Source of the DNA: Lachnospiraceae bacterium
GTDB lineage: Bacteria; Bacillota; Clostridia; Lachnospirales; Lachnospiraceae
Direction of reading: 5' to 3'
Length of the DNA: 51,073 nt
NCBI GenBank assembly: GCA_028692975.1
Contig: JAQUWF010000012.1
Location: 1-51,073 of the forward strand
Position numbers and translations under genes: made by a program. Positions 33,307 through 43,242 of the stretch are shown here, piece after piece. The notes under the pieces are model-generated. The model searched no databases. It saw only the letters and a program-made list of their open reading frames with translations, and had not been told where the DNA came from. How positions within the stretch are numbered: position 1 is the first letter of the stretch; each line of letters begins with the position of its first letter.

Positions 33307-33357
33307 TATAAACAATTATGCCGGGTATTTTGAATATACCCGGCATAATTGTTTATA
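33307..33357. terminator. 22-bp perfect palindrome between htrA and clpX
   Basis: Arms 33307-33328 and 33336-33357 are perfect reverse complements with a 7-nt loop. It lies 20 bp after the htrA stop and 10 bp before the clpX -35. Neither side has a long T-run, so it is either an unusual terminator for the htrA transcript or a stabilising 3' structure. Confidence 0.55.
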
Positions 33358-33376
33358 TTGTGTTTAAATTTATCAT

Positions 33377-34804
33377 TTATCGTCCAAATCCCTGTAATCC
33401 ATTAGAAAAACTGCTGGAATCGGAAGAAGAATTATCATCGGAACTGTCTGCTGTACTGTCTGACTTGTTGCCAAGTGTAACAGTAACGGTCTGTTCCTCA
33501 TACTTACCACCGTTTGCACGGCTGATCACGATATCTACTTTCTCGCCTGCTGCATAGTATTCCAGCCGCCCGGTCAGTTCTTCGTAAGAAGTTACGCTGG
33601 TTCCATCAATCTTTGTGATGATATCACCCTTCTGGATACCTGCATTGGCAGATGGGCCATTTTCCACTACGGAATCTACATAGATGCCTACTGGTGTGCC
33701 ATACATTTCTGCATATTCAGATGCAATATTCTTGCAGTTAATGCCGAGGTAAGAAGCCTGGTCATCTGCAACTTTGTATCTGGTCTCCTGGGACATCAGG
33801 TTCGTCAGGATCGGAGATGCGGTAGAGATCGGGATCGCATATCCCATGCCTTCTACGCCGCTTGCCGCATATTTCACTGCATTGATGCCGATAAGTTCAC
33901 CCTTCATGTTTAACAGCGCTCCACCACTGTTTCCCGGATTGATTGCTGCATCTATCTGGATCAGAGAACTTGTAACATTATCTACGGTCACTTCACGGTC
34001 CAGGGCACTTACATAACCGGACGTTACAGACTGTCCATAACCAAGTGCATTACCGATAGCAACTACCTGCTGTCCAAGTTCAAGCGAATCAGACTCACCC
34101 AACTGGATTACTTTGATAGCATTTAATGTCTCTTCTGGAATATCTGCGATCTGGACTGCTACAATAGCCAGGTCATTATCCGCATCCGTTCCTTTGATCT
34201 GTCCCTCCACTGCCTGATTGTCTACAAAACATACGGTAATAGTATCCGCACCGGAAACTACATGATTGTTGGTCGCAATCAGAAGTTCCTTGTCATTCTG
34301 GTCAACAATGATACCGGAACCTGCACTTTCGCTTTGGTAATCCTGTGTGCCATAACCAAACATACTCTGTACCTGCTGTACGCTCACGTTTGTGATAGCC
34401 ACCATGGCCGGCATACTGTTTGCAGATACCTGGGCCACCGTGTATTCGCCAGAGTCCGTTGCAGTGGTAGATGTAGTCTGGGCTTCTGCCGATTCATCTG
34501 TCGTCGCTGTGGAAGCAGTCCCCACTTTCGGTGTGGTATTGGATGTACTTTCCGTCTGGGTATTATTGCCTGACAGTTTGTTTCCCACTGTGGTCACACC
34601 CATGAACATCAGACCGGACACCAGACCAAAGGTCAATGCCAATGCAATACAGGTACCGAATTTCTTCCCCATACCGCCCTTTTTCTTCGGTTTCTTCGGC
34701 GCAGGATTCGGTGTAGTGAATGCCTCCTGAGTCGGGTCTATAGGTGACGGATCTATAGGTGTGGAAAATTGATAAGAGTCATAATTGTTAAAATTGTTAT
34801 CCAT
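33377..34804 (-). CDS. HtrA/DegP-like membrane-anchored serine protease
   Basis: This is an envelope quality-control protease. The 475 residues comprise a cytoplasmic Pro-rich N terminus, one membrane anchor (about 49-71), a Thr/Ser-rich linker, a trypsin-like domain with triad His181 (NNHVVSGA), Asp211 (DNDLAIV) and Ser293 (GNSGG), and a C-terminal PDZ domain (about 355-445). A Ser/Asp-rich tail ends the protein. The start at 34804 follows AAAGGGG; the upstream ATG at 34822 overlaps that site. It lies downstream of glmS, 100 bp away, with no clear promoter. Confidence 0.93.
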   Translation of the reverse strand: MDNNFNNYDSYQFSTPIDPSPIDPTQEAFTTPNPAPKKPKKKGGMGKKFGTCIALALTFGLVSGLMFMGVTTVGNKLSGNNTQTESTSNTTPKVGTASTATTDESAEAQTTSTTATDSGEYTVAQVSANSMPAMVAITNVSVQQVQSMFGYGTQDYQSESAGSGIIVDQNDKELLIATNNHVVSGADTITVCFVDNQAVEGQIKGTDADNDLAIVAVQIADIPEETLNAIKVIQLGESDSLELGQQVVAIGNALGYGQSVTSGYVSALDREVTVDNVTSSLIQIDAAINPGNSGGALLNMKGELIGINAVKYAASGVEGMGYAIPISTASPILTNLMSQETRYKVADDQASYLGINCKNIASEYAEMYGTPVGIYVDSVVENGPSANAGIQKGDIITKIDGTSVTSYEELTGRLEYYAAGEKVDIVISRANGGKYEEQTVTVTLGNKSDSTADSSDDNSSSDSSSFSNGLQGFGR

Positions 34805-34907
34805 AGTAATATCCCCTTTCATATCTCTTTCTTTTTTTTGTATGATAAGAGAATACCAAGTAATTGTGTTTAATCTGTGTTGAAAATTAGAAGAAAAAGT
34901 GAACTAT

Positions 34908-36734
34908 TTATTCTACAGTAACAGACTTGGCAAGATTTCTTGGCTTATCTACATCCAGACCTCTGCCCAGGGAAATATAATACCCGAAAAGCTGCAGTGG
35001 AATCACCGCCAGAGACGGTGTGAAATACTTGTTGGTCTGCGGAATATAGATCACATAATCTGCGCTCTTTTCCACCTCGGTATGTCCGGTGTTGGTAACC
35101 GCCAGGACGAAGGCTCCTCTGGTACGTACTTCCTGCACATTACTGATACTCTTCTGATACAGATCATCCTGGGTCAGTACCGCTGTTACCAGTGTACCTT
35201 CCTCGATCAGGGAAATCGTACCATGCTTTAATTCTCCGGCCGCATACGCTTCCGAATGAATGTAAGAAATCTCTTTTAACTTCAGCGAGCCTTCCAGTGA
35301 AATGGCATAATCAATACCGCGGCCTATAAAGAAAACATGCTCGGTAGCCAGATAACGGTTGGCAAATTTCTGGATGCGCTCTTTGTTTGCCAGCAGGAAT
35401 TCGATCTGCTCCGGCAGGCATTTCAGTGCTTCCACCATCTCCGTCATCTCTTTTGCACTGATGGTACCACGCACTCTGGCGAATTTTACAGCCAGCAGGT
35501 AATGTGCGATAAGCTGTGTGCTGTAACCCTTGGTGGTAGCAACGGCGATCTCCGGTCCTGCCCAGGTATAAATAACATTATCCGCCTCACGGGCAATAGA
35601 ACTTCCCACTACGTTTACGATACCAAGTGTACGTACGCCATTATTCTTAGCCTCCCGAAGTGCTGCCAGGGAATCTGCCGTCTCACCGGACTGGCTGACG
35701 ATAACAGCCATGGCGCCTTCCTCAAAAATAGGCTTGCGATAACGGAACTCACTGGCCAGATCCACTTCTACCGGGATTCTTGCCAGGCCCTCAAATACAT
35801 ATTTTGCAGCCACACAGGTATGATAAGCAGAACCGCAGGCCACCAGATAGATCTTTCGTACCGCACGGATATCCTCATCGGTCATACCAAGTTCTTCGAT
35901 GACGATATCATTGCCCTTGATACGTGGATTCAGGGTATCGCGCACCGCTTTCGGCTGTTCGTAGATTTCCTTTAGCATAAAGAACTCATAGCCGCCCTTT
36001 TCTGCAGCTGCCACATCCCACTCGATAGTGGTAAGTTCTTTTTCTATTTCTTCTTTGTCAATATTGAAAAATGTGATGGAATCATTTTTCAGGCAGGCGA
36101 TTTCCTCGTTCTGAATATAATATACTTCTCTCGTATATTTCAGAACCGCAGGAACATCGGAAGCGATAAAGTTGCCCTTATCACTCTGTCCCACGATCAA
36201 TGGGCTGTCCTTACGCGCTGCATACAGGCAGTCTGGCTGATCCAGAAACATGATACCAAGACCATAGGATCCTTCCACACGATGCATGACTTTCGTGATA
36301 GTCTCCACAGGATCTCCGTTGTAATAGTAATCCAGCATATGAGCCAGTACTTCTGTGTCGGTCTCGGAGAGGAATTCATATCCTCTTTTTTCCATATGCT
36401 TCTTTAATTTCTGATAGTTCTCGATAATACCATTATGTACGATAGCAATGCTGTGTTCTTTATTAAAATGAGGATGTGCGTTGATATCTGAAGGACTTCC
36501 GTGAGTGGCCCATCTGGTATGTCCGATACCCATATTTCCCGGAAGGGTCGCTCCGCCCTGGGTTAATTCCTCTAAAATCTTCAATTTCCCTGTTGATTTG
36601 GTCATCTCAATGGATGTGCCATTGAATACGGCAATACCAGCCGAATCATAGCCACGATACTCCAGTTTTGACAGTCCGTCCAAAAGAATGGGCGCAGCCT
36701 GTTCCTTTCCAATATAACCAACGATTCCACACAT
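34908..36734 (-). CDS. glmS: Glutamine--fructose-6-phosphate aminotransferase (isomerizing)
   Basis: The enzyme makes glucosamine 6-phosphate from fructose 6-phosphate and glutamine, the entry step to UDP-GlcNAc for peptidoglycan and surface glycans. The 608 residues match the family: an N-terminal glutaminase domain with nucleophile Cys2 (MCGIVGYIG) and two SIS sugar-isomerase domains. The C terminus ends in the usual KSVTVE. The start has a GGAGGAG site and lies 12 bp after the upstream glycosyltransferase. This leaves no room for the glmS ribozyme that precedes the gene in many Firmicutes, so feedback must act elsewhere. It appears co-transcribed with polysaccharide genes. Confidence 0.97.
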   Translation of the reverse strand: MCGIVGYIGKEQAAPILLDGLSKLEYRGYDSAGIAVFNGTSIEMTKSTGKLKILEELTQGGATLPGNMGIGHTRWATHGSPSDINAHPHFNKEHSIAIVHNGIIENYQKLKKHMEKRGYEFLSETDTEVLAHMLDYYYNGDPVETITKVMHRVEGSYGLGIMFLDQPDCLYAARKDSPLIVGQSDKGNFIASDVPAVLKYTREVYYIQNEEIACLKNDSITFFNIDKEEIEKELTTIEWDVAAAEKGGYEFFMLKEIYEQPKAVRDTLNPRIKGNDIVIEELGMTDEDIRAVRKIYLVACGSAYHTCVAAKYVFEGLARIPVEVDLASEFRYRKPIFEEGAMAVIVSQSGETADSLAALREAKNNGVRTLGIVNVVGSSIAREADNVIYTWAGPEIAVATTKGYSTQLIAHYLLAVKFARVRGTISAKEMTEMVEALKCLPEQIEFLLANKERIQKFANRYLATEHVFFIGRGIDYAISLEGSLKLKEISYIHSEAYAAGELKHGTISLIEEGTLVTAVLTQDDLYQKSISNVQEVRTRGAFVLAVTNTGHTEVEKSADYVIYIPQTNKYFTPSLAVIPLQLFGYYISLGRGLDVDKPRNLAKSVTVE

Positions 36735-36746
36735 AATAATCTCCTC

Positions 36747-37700
36747 CTAGTCTTCGTCTTCAAGTTCTTCTGGATTTCGGTAATTCCAAAACTCTTTATT
36801 CATACTGCATGCCTTCACTAAAAACCGCGGCATGATGCGGTAAAGCTTGCCTAATCGGTATCCCAGAAATTTGCATCCGCTGGACCAGTAGAGTCTGGGC
36901 AGCAGCCAGGGTCTTTTGATAGACCGCAGATATTTCGCTGTCCTGTGTACCAGCCGAATCCCCTCACTCTCTGAAGGTACCCCTTTAAAAATCTCCGGAT
37001 GCATGGCCTGGGAAACAGCCAGGTCAAAATTCCGGTGAAACTGCTGCATATTTGTATAATTATGCGAATGTATCACTCTGGCCTCCGCCACGTAGGCTAT
37101 GGAATAACCCAGTTTCACCAGACGCCCCGCATAAATCATATCCTCGTTAAAAATAGAAGGTTTTGCAAATCCTCCCAGTTCCCGATACGTTTCACGATCA
37201 TACGCCGCGCATACATTAGAGCAGAAAAATGTCTTGATTCCCATCTTCGGCAGATCCTCGGCGCTCTTTATACAACTTTTTTCCGGATAATTAAAATTTC
37301 TGGTATAGCCTTCCAAAATACGGCAGTGCTCGTTGGGCAGCTGTCTCGCATAGGCAGCCTTCACTCTGACATCGCGAAAAGCGCGGACCAGTTCCCGGAT
37401 CACACTGCGGTCATCCGGCAGCGCATCCTGTGTCATATAGACCAGAATATCCGCATTGGAAAACTGCGCCCCCATATCCCTGGTAGCACCATGATCGAAT
37501 TCTGCCTTTGTGATATGAAATACTTCCGCTTTCGGATGCTTTTCGATCAGATGCTCATCCCAATAGTCCTCTTCTGTATTCATGATGAGAATATGGTCTA
37601 CCGGATAATTCTGCTGTTCCAGTCGTTCCAGCAACACTTCAAAAGAAGCGTCCGGCTTATAAGTTGGTATAATAACATCCACCGTTGTTTGATTTTTCAT
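36747..37700 (-). CDS. Glycosyltransferase family 2 (rhamnosyltransferase-like)
   Basis: This is a cytoplasmic GT-A fold enzyme that adds one sugar to a growing polysaccharide unit. The 317 residues begin with VDVIIPTYKP, and the nucleotide-sugar site lies around YMTQDALP, where the usual DxD is reduced to QDA. The acceptor-side motif FNEDMIYAGRL and a C-terminal helical region follow. The overall pattern resembles RfbF-type rhamnosyltransferases, but donor and acceptor cannot be stated. The start at 37700 has AAGGGTG upstream; the frame continues 36 bp further without a site. It lies between the LCP ligase and glmS. Confidence 0.82.
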   Translation of the reverse strand: MKNQTTVDVIIPTYKPDASFEVLLERLEQQNYPVDHILIMNTEEDYWDEHLIEKHPKAEVFHITKAEFDHGATRDMGAQFSNADILVYMTQDALPDDRSVIRELVRAFRDVRVKAAYARQLPNEHCRILEGYTRNFNYPEKSCIKSAEDLPKMGIKTFFCSNVCAAYDRETYRELGGFAKPSIFNEDMIYAGRLVKLGYSIAYVAEARVIHSHNYTNMQQFHRNFDLAVSQAMHPEIFKGVPSESEGIRLVHRTAKYLRSIKRPWLLPRLYWSSGCKFLGYRLGKLYRIMPRFLVKACSMNKEFWNYRNPEELEDED

Positions 37701-37773
37701 GAAACACCCTTCTATCCATGAAGAATACCACCTCACGCTGCTTCCAGAATAAGATGGTATTCTACTGACTTAC

Positions 37774-38889
37774 TTATGCATTATCTGCTTCTGAATCAGT
37801 TTCCGGCGGATTGGCCGCTGCTGCAGCATCCTTTGCCTTCTCGATATAATCAGAGCCATAACCGCTGTCATTGGCAATCTCGTCACTGAATTTCTTCACT
37901 GTATCAGATACCACATAGTTCTCATCCCCAAACAGATACTTATGCAGTTCCTGAACATTGTACTCCAGCGTAACCGGAAGCACCACATCCTTATTATTCA
38001 CATCGATCTCATAATGTGCCGTCGGGAAACCAGACGTCCCGCCAATCGAATAGGAAAGCATACCGCTGGCCATCTTGATAATCTGTGATTTGGACAGATT
38101 AGTCTCGATGAGCGGGAATACCACATCCATAACCTTTGTCAGTGTCGGGATACTGGAAGATTTGGCCTTGTCTACTATTTTTTCAATAACCAGCCGCTGG
38201 CGTGCTGCACGTTTGAAGTCATTACCTGCAGTATAACGTACACGGGCGTAACTTACTGCCTGTACACCATTCAGCTTATACGTACCGTCTTCTTTCGGCA
38301 GTTTCTCGTATTCTCTTCCAGTAGTCTCGGATACTTCCACCGAATAACTATTGGTGTGGACTGCCTCATCCGCAGTCATGGTGATCTCGATGCCGCCCAT
38401 CTGATCTACTACCTCAGCCACCGCATCAAAATTCACCCGCACATAATCGGTGATATTCATGTCCAGATTGTTGTTGATCATACTGAGCATCTGCTTTACG
38501 CCGCCCACTGCGTATGCATTATTCGCTTTGTTAAATTCCCCGGTCTGGCTGTTGGTACACAGATACGTATCGCGATATACGGATACCAGTTTCACCTCTT
38601 TTGTATCATTGTTGATGCTGGCGATGATCAGCGTGTCACTGTTGATCTCATCCACATCCACACCGGCCAGCAGAATATTCTGGTAACCCTGCAGCGTCTC
38701 ATCCTGTACCACCTTGTCATTGATTGAAACATCTGAAGTGTCCTCCCCGCTGCCCTGCGCAGCATCCAGTTTTTTATTGATCTGCGCATAAGCAAAGACA
38801 CCTACAATCAGTACAAGTAAAACCAATAATTCGACTGCAAATAAAATCTTCTGTCCTTTTCTGCTTTTTCTTTTTCTCTTTTTTGCCAT
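37774..38889 (-). CDS. LytR-CpsA-Psr family wall polysaccharide ligase
   Basis: Family members move undecaprenyl-linked glycopolymers onto peptidoglycan at the outer membrane face. The 371 residues comprise a basic cytoplasmic start, one membrane helix (about 14-34) and an LCP domain. The domain has the conserved basic and acidic residues in VSVYRDTYL, in DYVRVNFDAV and in the R/D/RxxRQ segment ending KRAARQR. It is 17 bp after the initiating sugar transferase gene, which fits a role in attaching the product of this locus to the wall. Confidence 0.92.
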   Translation of the reverse strand: MAKKRKRKSRKGQKILFAVELLVLLVLIVGVFAYAQINKKLDAAQGSGEDTSDVSINDKVVQDETLQGYQNILLAGVDVDEINSDTLIIASINNDTKEVKLVSVYRDTYLCTNSQTGEFNKANNAYAVGGVKQMLSMINNNLDMNITDYVRVNFDAVAEVVDQMGGIEITMTADEAVHTNSYSVEVSETTGREYEKLPKEDGTYKLNGVQAVSYARVRYTAGNDFKRAARQRLVIEKIVDKAKSSSIPTLTKVMDVVFPLIETNLSKSQIIKMASGMLSYSIGGTSGFPTAHYEIDVNNKDVVLPVTLEYNVQELHKYLFGDENYVVSDTVKKFSDEIANDSGYGSDYIEKAKDAAAAANPPETDSEADNA

Positions 38890-38906
38890 TTTGATCCCCT
38901 TATGAA

Positions 38907-40310
38907 TTAGTATGCGTTTTTATTTACGAAACCTTTGAAAACTGTCAGAAACAGGATCTTAATATCCAGCCCCACCGTCCAGTTCTCTATATAATACAGG
39001 TCATACTCAATTCTCTTTCGGATAGAAGTATCTCCCCTGTACCCGTGTATTTGGGCCCAGCCTGTCAGACCGGGACGAACCTGATGCTTGACCATATAGC
39101 GCGGTATCTCCTCCTGAAATTTTTCCACGAAGAAAGGACGCTCCGGCCTCGGTCCCACTAAACTCATATCGCCTTTCAAAATGTTGAAAAGCTGTGGCAG
39201 TTCATCAATACTGGTCTTGCGCATAATCTTGCCAAATCCAGTCACACGCGGATCATCCTTGACCGTCCACGCCTTCTGCTCCGCCTTCTTTGTCTGAACC
39301 ACCATAGAACGGAACTTGTACATCTTGAATGTCTTATTATGTCTGCCCACACGCTCCTGTTTATAAATCAGAGGTCCCTTTGAGGTTAATTTTATTATTA
39401 CTGCTGATAATAACATAATTGGTGAAAAAAGTACAATGCAAAAAATAGAGCCAACGAAATCCATAGTCCGTTTCACTGCACCATTAAAGGTATTGGTCAG
39501 CGGTACATAACGGATATTGACCACCGGCAGTCCCAGAATATCTTCCGTATAAGGCCTCGTGGGAATAATATTATTATAATCCGGAATAAACTTGGTGTGC
39601 ACACCGGACTTTTCACACAATGCAACAATTTCTTCCAAACGGAAGTATTCATTCAGCCCCAGCGTGATAGCGATCTCATCCAGACGATTCTCCGGCAGGA
39701 TCACGTTCAGATTATCAATACGTCCCAGCACCTTGATGCCTTTGTACATGGTACCTGCGCTCACCGTATCATCCAGAATACCTCGTATGGTATAGCCCCA
39801 TTGGGGATTAAATATAATACGGTCAATGTACTCCTCGGCCGCACGGCTGTATCCCACCAGCAGAATATGTTTCTGATTCAGGCCGTGCTTTCGCATGCCT
39901 TTCAGAAACTGGCGGATCAGCAAACGCACCGCCACTTCTGCTACAATATTAATCACATAGAAAAACCCCATCATCAGACGGGCAAACTCCATAAGGCGGA
40001 GTAAATATAGCAACACAAGAAACGTAAGTACTACTACGGTATTCGCTTTTATTATATTGGCAATCTCAAGTCTTCGCCCCTGCACACGCTTTGGCGTATA
40101 TAGATTGAAGGCGGCATAGGCGATCAGCATTCCTGGAATAAGGACTACCAATGCAATCATATAACTCTCAAATGTCAGCCCATCACTTGCTTCCCTGAAA
40201 AGTTCCACCTCAAAACGAAGATACCAGGCCAGCAAATAAGACAGCGCAATAACTACAGCATCTATAATAACGTGCAGGCGGTTAAAATACTTTTGATTAT
40301 CTTTAATCAA
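38907..40310 (-). CDS. Undecaprenyl-phosphate sugar phosphotransferase (WbaP/WcaJ type)
   Basis: This integral membrane enzyme starts a polysaccharide unit by moving a sugar 1-phosphate from a UDP-sugar to undecaprenyl phosphate. The 467 residues comprise four N-terminal membrane helices, a Rossmann-like CoA-binding-type domain (about 140-260), a fifth hydrophobic segment, and the catalytic bacterial sugar transferase domain with FKMYKFRSM, TSIDELPQ, SLVGPRPERP and RPGLTGWAQ. The start is TTG with an AAGGGTG site 7 nt before it. A promoter lies 79 bp upstream. The sugar (glucose, galactose or other) is not readable from sequence. Confidence 0.93.
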   Translation of the reverse strand: MIKDNQKYFNRLHVIIDAVVIALSYLLAWYLRFEVELFREASDGLTFESYMIALVVLIPGMLIAYAAFNLYTPKRVQGRRLEIANIIKANTVVVLTFLVLLYLLRLMEFARLMMGFFYVINIVAEVAVRLLIRQFLKGMRKHGLNQKHILLVGYSRAAEEYIDRIIFNPQWGYTIRGILDDTVSAGTMYKGIKVLGRIDNLNVILPENRLDEIAITLGLNEYFRLEEIVALCEKSGVHTKFIPDYNNIIPTRPYTEDILGLPVVNIRYVPLTNTFNGAVKRTMDFVGSIFCIVLFSPIMLLSAVIIKLTSKGPLIYKQERVGRHNKTFKMYKFRSMVVQTKKAEQKAWTVKDDPRVTGFGKIMRKTSIDELPQLFNILKGDMSLVGPRPERPFFVEKFQEEIPRYMVKHQVRPGLTGWAQIHGYRGDTSIRKRIEYDLYYIENWTVGLDIKILFLTVFKGFVNKNAY

Positions 40311-40388
40311 TTTTTATCACCCTTCAACACTAACGTATCCTTTCAACATAACTGTTACTGGTCACTCTGTGAGCACTAACACATAACT

Positions 40389-40417
40389 ACTATACAATAT
40401 CTCGTCTTGTTAGGCAA
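40389..40417 (-). promoter_or_regulatory. Promoter inside the polysaccharide locus
   Basis: On the minus strand -35 TTGCCT (40412-40417), a 17-bp spacer and -10 TATAGT (40389-40394) sit in the 156-bp gap between a glycosyltransferase and the initiating sugar transferase. It would drive the latter, the LCP gene, a glycosyltransferase and glmS. Confidence 0.6.
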
Positions 40418-40466
40418 GTTTTCTTTCATACTAATCTTTACAAAAAATAGCATAAAAATGTGTGAA

Positions 40467-41435
40467 TTATGTGAACCGCCGAATCGTATTCACCCAGAGT
40501 TCTATTTGTATCTTTGCATAATTGCCCACATTTTTCATCCGAAAAGGTACCTTTTTCCCCTCTTTTTTCCCCTTTGCAGAAAGCACGAATCCTCGGCCTA
40601 TCCCCAGTATATATTCCTTCCCATACCCCTTTTTCAAAAAGAAAATAGCCTTTGCCAGAAATCCGGGAATCAAAAGCGGCAGATTCAGCAAAATCTGCAG
40701 GATTGGCATATTTTTATAAATCAGGTAAATGCTGTTTCTGGAAGAATATTTTGTCTTGAACAGATTATAGACAGAACCGCTGGAGCCGCTGCCCACATGA
40801 TAGACATGGGCTTTCGGTGCATATACATTACGGTATCCATGGACCTTCGCCCGGTAGCAGATATCCGTATCCTCCAGATAAGCGAAATGATTTTCATCAA
40901 AATAGCCGATCTCGTCCAGAATGGATTTGCGGTAAATAGCGGCTCCCGCGCAGGCGCTGAAAATGCTGCAGCTGCGGTCGTAAGCATCCACATCCTTATT
41001 CTTGCCTCTGGCGAAGGCCCATCCAAGGGCACAGTAATAATCCCCCGCGTCATCCAGTCTGGAATGGTCATCCATACGGATCATCTTGGCCTGGCAGGCA
41101 AATATCTTATCGCTCTTCTTCGCGGCACGCAGCATCTCCTCCACGAAACGCACGTCCACTTTTGTATCGTTATTCAGCAGAATCACAAAATCCATGCCTT
41201 CGGATGCCTGTATTCCCGCATTGACCGCACCGCAGAATCCGGTGTTTTCTCCCATGCGGATCAGCTGTGCCCACGGAAACTGCTGTTCTACCAGTTCTGC
41301 ACTGCCATCGGCGGAACCATTATCCACCACAATGGTAGTAAAATCCGAAAAGGATTGCCGCTCCAATGCCTGCAGACAGTCTGTCATATACGCTATTCCG
41401 TTGTAATTCGGCACTACTACTGAAACTCTATTCAT
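40467..41435 (-). CDS. Glycosyltransferase family 2 (WbbL-like)
   Basis: This is a single-domain GT-A enzyme of 322 residues. It opens with VSVVVPNYNG, has donor-binding VVDNGSADGS and the metal-binding ILLNNDTKV, then FDENHFAYLEDTDICYR near the acceptor site. A hydrophobic C-terminal stretch (about 240-265) suggests membrane association. WbbL-type members transfer rhamnose, but the donor here is not certain. An AAAGGAG site precedes the ATG, 19 bp after the tandem-domain transferase upstream. Confidence 0.88.
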   Translation of the reverse strand: MNRVSVVVPNYNGIAYMTDCLQALERQSFSDFTTIVVDNGSADGSAELVEQQFPWAQLIRMGENTGFCGAVNAGIQASEGMDFVILLNNDTKVDVRFVEEMLRAAKKSDKIFACQAKMIRMDDHSRLDDAGDYYCALGWAFARGKNKDVDAYDRSCSIFSACAGAAIYRKSILDEIGYFDENHFAYLEDTDICYRAKVHGYRNVYAPKAHVYHVGSGSSGSVYNLFKTKYSSRNSIYLIYKNMPILQILLNLPLLIPGFLAKAIFFLKKGYGKEYILGIGRGFVLSAKGKKEGKKVPFRMKNVGNYAKIQIELWVNTIRRFT

Positions 41436-41454
41436 ACAAACTCCTTTGTTTCTT

Positions 41455-43242
41455 TTATGCTCTCAGCGAATAATTCCACTTGGTCAGCGAAAGATTCTTA
41501 TTATAATATGGATCGCCATCTTTCAAAATATGGATCCAATGGGTACGCATATATTCAATCTCCGTCTGGAAACGGCGCACCTTCTCCTTAGAATCTTCTG
41601 TCCCGCGGCTTTTGGACTCATAATGATACAGTTCCACATAAGGGTCATAGACGATATGATAATCCTTCTCCCGCATTTTCAGGCAGAGATCCACGTCATT
41701 AAAAGCCACGGAGAGTTCTTCTGTGAATCCTCCCGCAGCCGCAAAAGCCTCTTTTTTCACCAGCATACAGGCCGCCGTCACAGCACTCATATCCTGCAGG
41801 ATAGAGGCTTTATGCAGATATCCGGTACGGGCTCTCTGCATGTCCACAAACATGTGTCCCGCGATACCGCCGATCCCGATGACACATCCGGCATGCTGGA
41901 TCGTATCGTCCGGATAATATAATTTCACACCCACTGCCCCGACTTCTTTTCGCTGGCACTGGCCGATCATCTCCTCCAGCCAGTCCGGGGTAAGCAGTTT
42001 CACATCATTATTCAGGAACAGATAATAGTCACCTTTTGCAAACGTGACTCCGAAATTGTTTATTTTTGAATAATTAAAAATATCGTTCCATTTTACCACA
42101 CGTATACGCGGATTTAAACTGATTTTTTTATAAAAATCAAAAATCTCCGTTGTGGTACTGTTATTTTCCACAATAATAATCTCATAATTCTCATATGTGG
42201 ACAACCGCCTGATAGCCTCCAGACAGGTATCCAGGCTTTCTTTCTGGTCTTTATTGGGAATGATAATAGAAACCAGAGGCTTCCCCTGTACCGGATACTT
42301 CACACGGTAAAATCCATAATCCGACGTATGGCTCACGATGCCTTCCAGCCCATTCTCTTTCAGATTGTTCTCAATGGCACGCTTGCCCGCGTCGAAAGCG
42401 TACATCTTGCTGGCCGGATTGTCCGCCGTGGAGGCACTGTGTGTCCTCCAGTGATATAGGATCTCCGGCACATGCGCCACCTTTTTTGCCCGGTTTGTAC
42501 AGCGGAAAATAAAGTCATAATCCTGCGCCCCGTCATATTCCCGTCGGAAACCACCGATTTCGTCCACGATGGACCTCCGTACGAAAAACATATGGCAGAT
42601 ATAATTGTTGGACCGCAGCAGGTCGATGTTAAAATCCGGCTTCAGATGGGGCTGGAAATGTTCCTTTTCTTTTCCGCGGATCTTATCCTCATCCGTATAG
42701 ACCACATCCACGTCCCGGTCCTGTTCCAGCCGCAAAGCCACCTCATACAGGGCGTTTGGCGCGATGATATCATCATGGTCCATAAGGCCGATAAAGTCAC
42801 CGGTGGCCATGGAAAATGCTTCGTTGGTGTTTTCTGCAATACCAAGATTTTCTTTCAGGGCCCTCACCCGGATCCTTTTATCCTGCTCTCCATATGCAGC
42901 AAGGATCTTCCCCATCTGTACATCCTCCGGTGATGCATTGGCAATGCACAGTTGCCAGTTGGTATAAGTCTGGTCCAGCACGGAATCTACCATCTCATGC
43001 AGGAAATCCGGCGCCGTACAATAGGCCGGCACCACAATAGAAATCCTGGGTGCATCACTCCAGGATCTCTTTCGCTGTTTTTCCAATTGTTGTTCCGTGG
43101 GCTTGTATTTCTCATACCATGGGCCGTAGGGAACCTCCTCCGGCTCCATGCGTTCCCGCAGTCGTACCCAGAATTCCTTTGGTCCGTAATGTTTTAAATA
43201 CAGCAGTCCTTTTTTAATCATGTAAGGCGATAGTTTTTTCAC
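41455..43242 (-). CDS. Tandem-domain glycosyltransferase family 2
   Basis: The protein is 595 residues with two GT-A domains. The first has RISIVVPAY and the metal motif GLMDHDDIIAP. The second has LVSIIIPNKD, VENNST and LFLNNDVKLL, followed by FNDVDLC. It would add two sugars, or one in alternation, to the same chain. GTG at 43242 is chosen as start because GAGG lies 8 nt before it. An ATG at 43221, overlapping the yfhO stop, lacks a site. Either choice overlaps the end of the upstream gene, implying coupled translation. It is closely related to the two transferases encoded at 45520-47175 and 47194-49287. Confidence 0.87.
   Translation of the reverse strand: MKKLSPYMIKKGLLYLKHYGPKEFWVRLRERMEPEEVPYGPWYEKYKPTEQQLEKQRKRSWSDAPRISIVVPAYCTAPDFLHEMVDSVLDQTYTNWQLCIANASPEDVQMGKILAAYGEQDKRIRVRALKENLGIAENTNEAFSMATGDFIGLMDHDDIIAPNALYEVALRLEQDRDVDVVYTDEDKIRGKEKEHFQPHLKPDFNIDLLRSNNYICHMFFVRRSIVDEIGGFRREYDGAQDYDFIFRCTNRAKKVAHVPEILYHWRTHSASTADNPASKMYAFDAGKRAIENNLKENGLEGIVSHTSDYGFYRVKYPVQGKPLVSIIIPNKDQKESLDTCLEAIRRLSTYENYEIIIVENNSTTTEIFDFYKKISLNPRIRVVKWNDIFNYSKINNFGVTFAKGDYYLFLNNDVKLLTPDWLEEMIGQCQRKEVGAVGVKLYYPDDTIQHAGCVIGIGGIAGHMFVDMQRARTGYLHKASILQDMSAVTAACMLVKKEAFAAAGGFTEELSVAFNDVDLCLKMREKDYHIVYDPYVELYHYESKSRGTEDSKEKVRRFQTEIEYMRTHWIHILKDGDPYYNKNLSLTKWNYSLRA

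Noticed and set aside
36735-36746. glmS ribozyme
   Set aside because: Only 12 bp separate the genes, far too short for the ribozyme.
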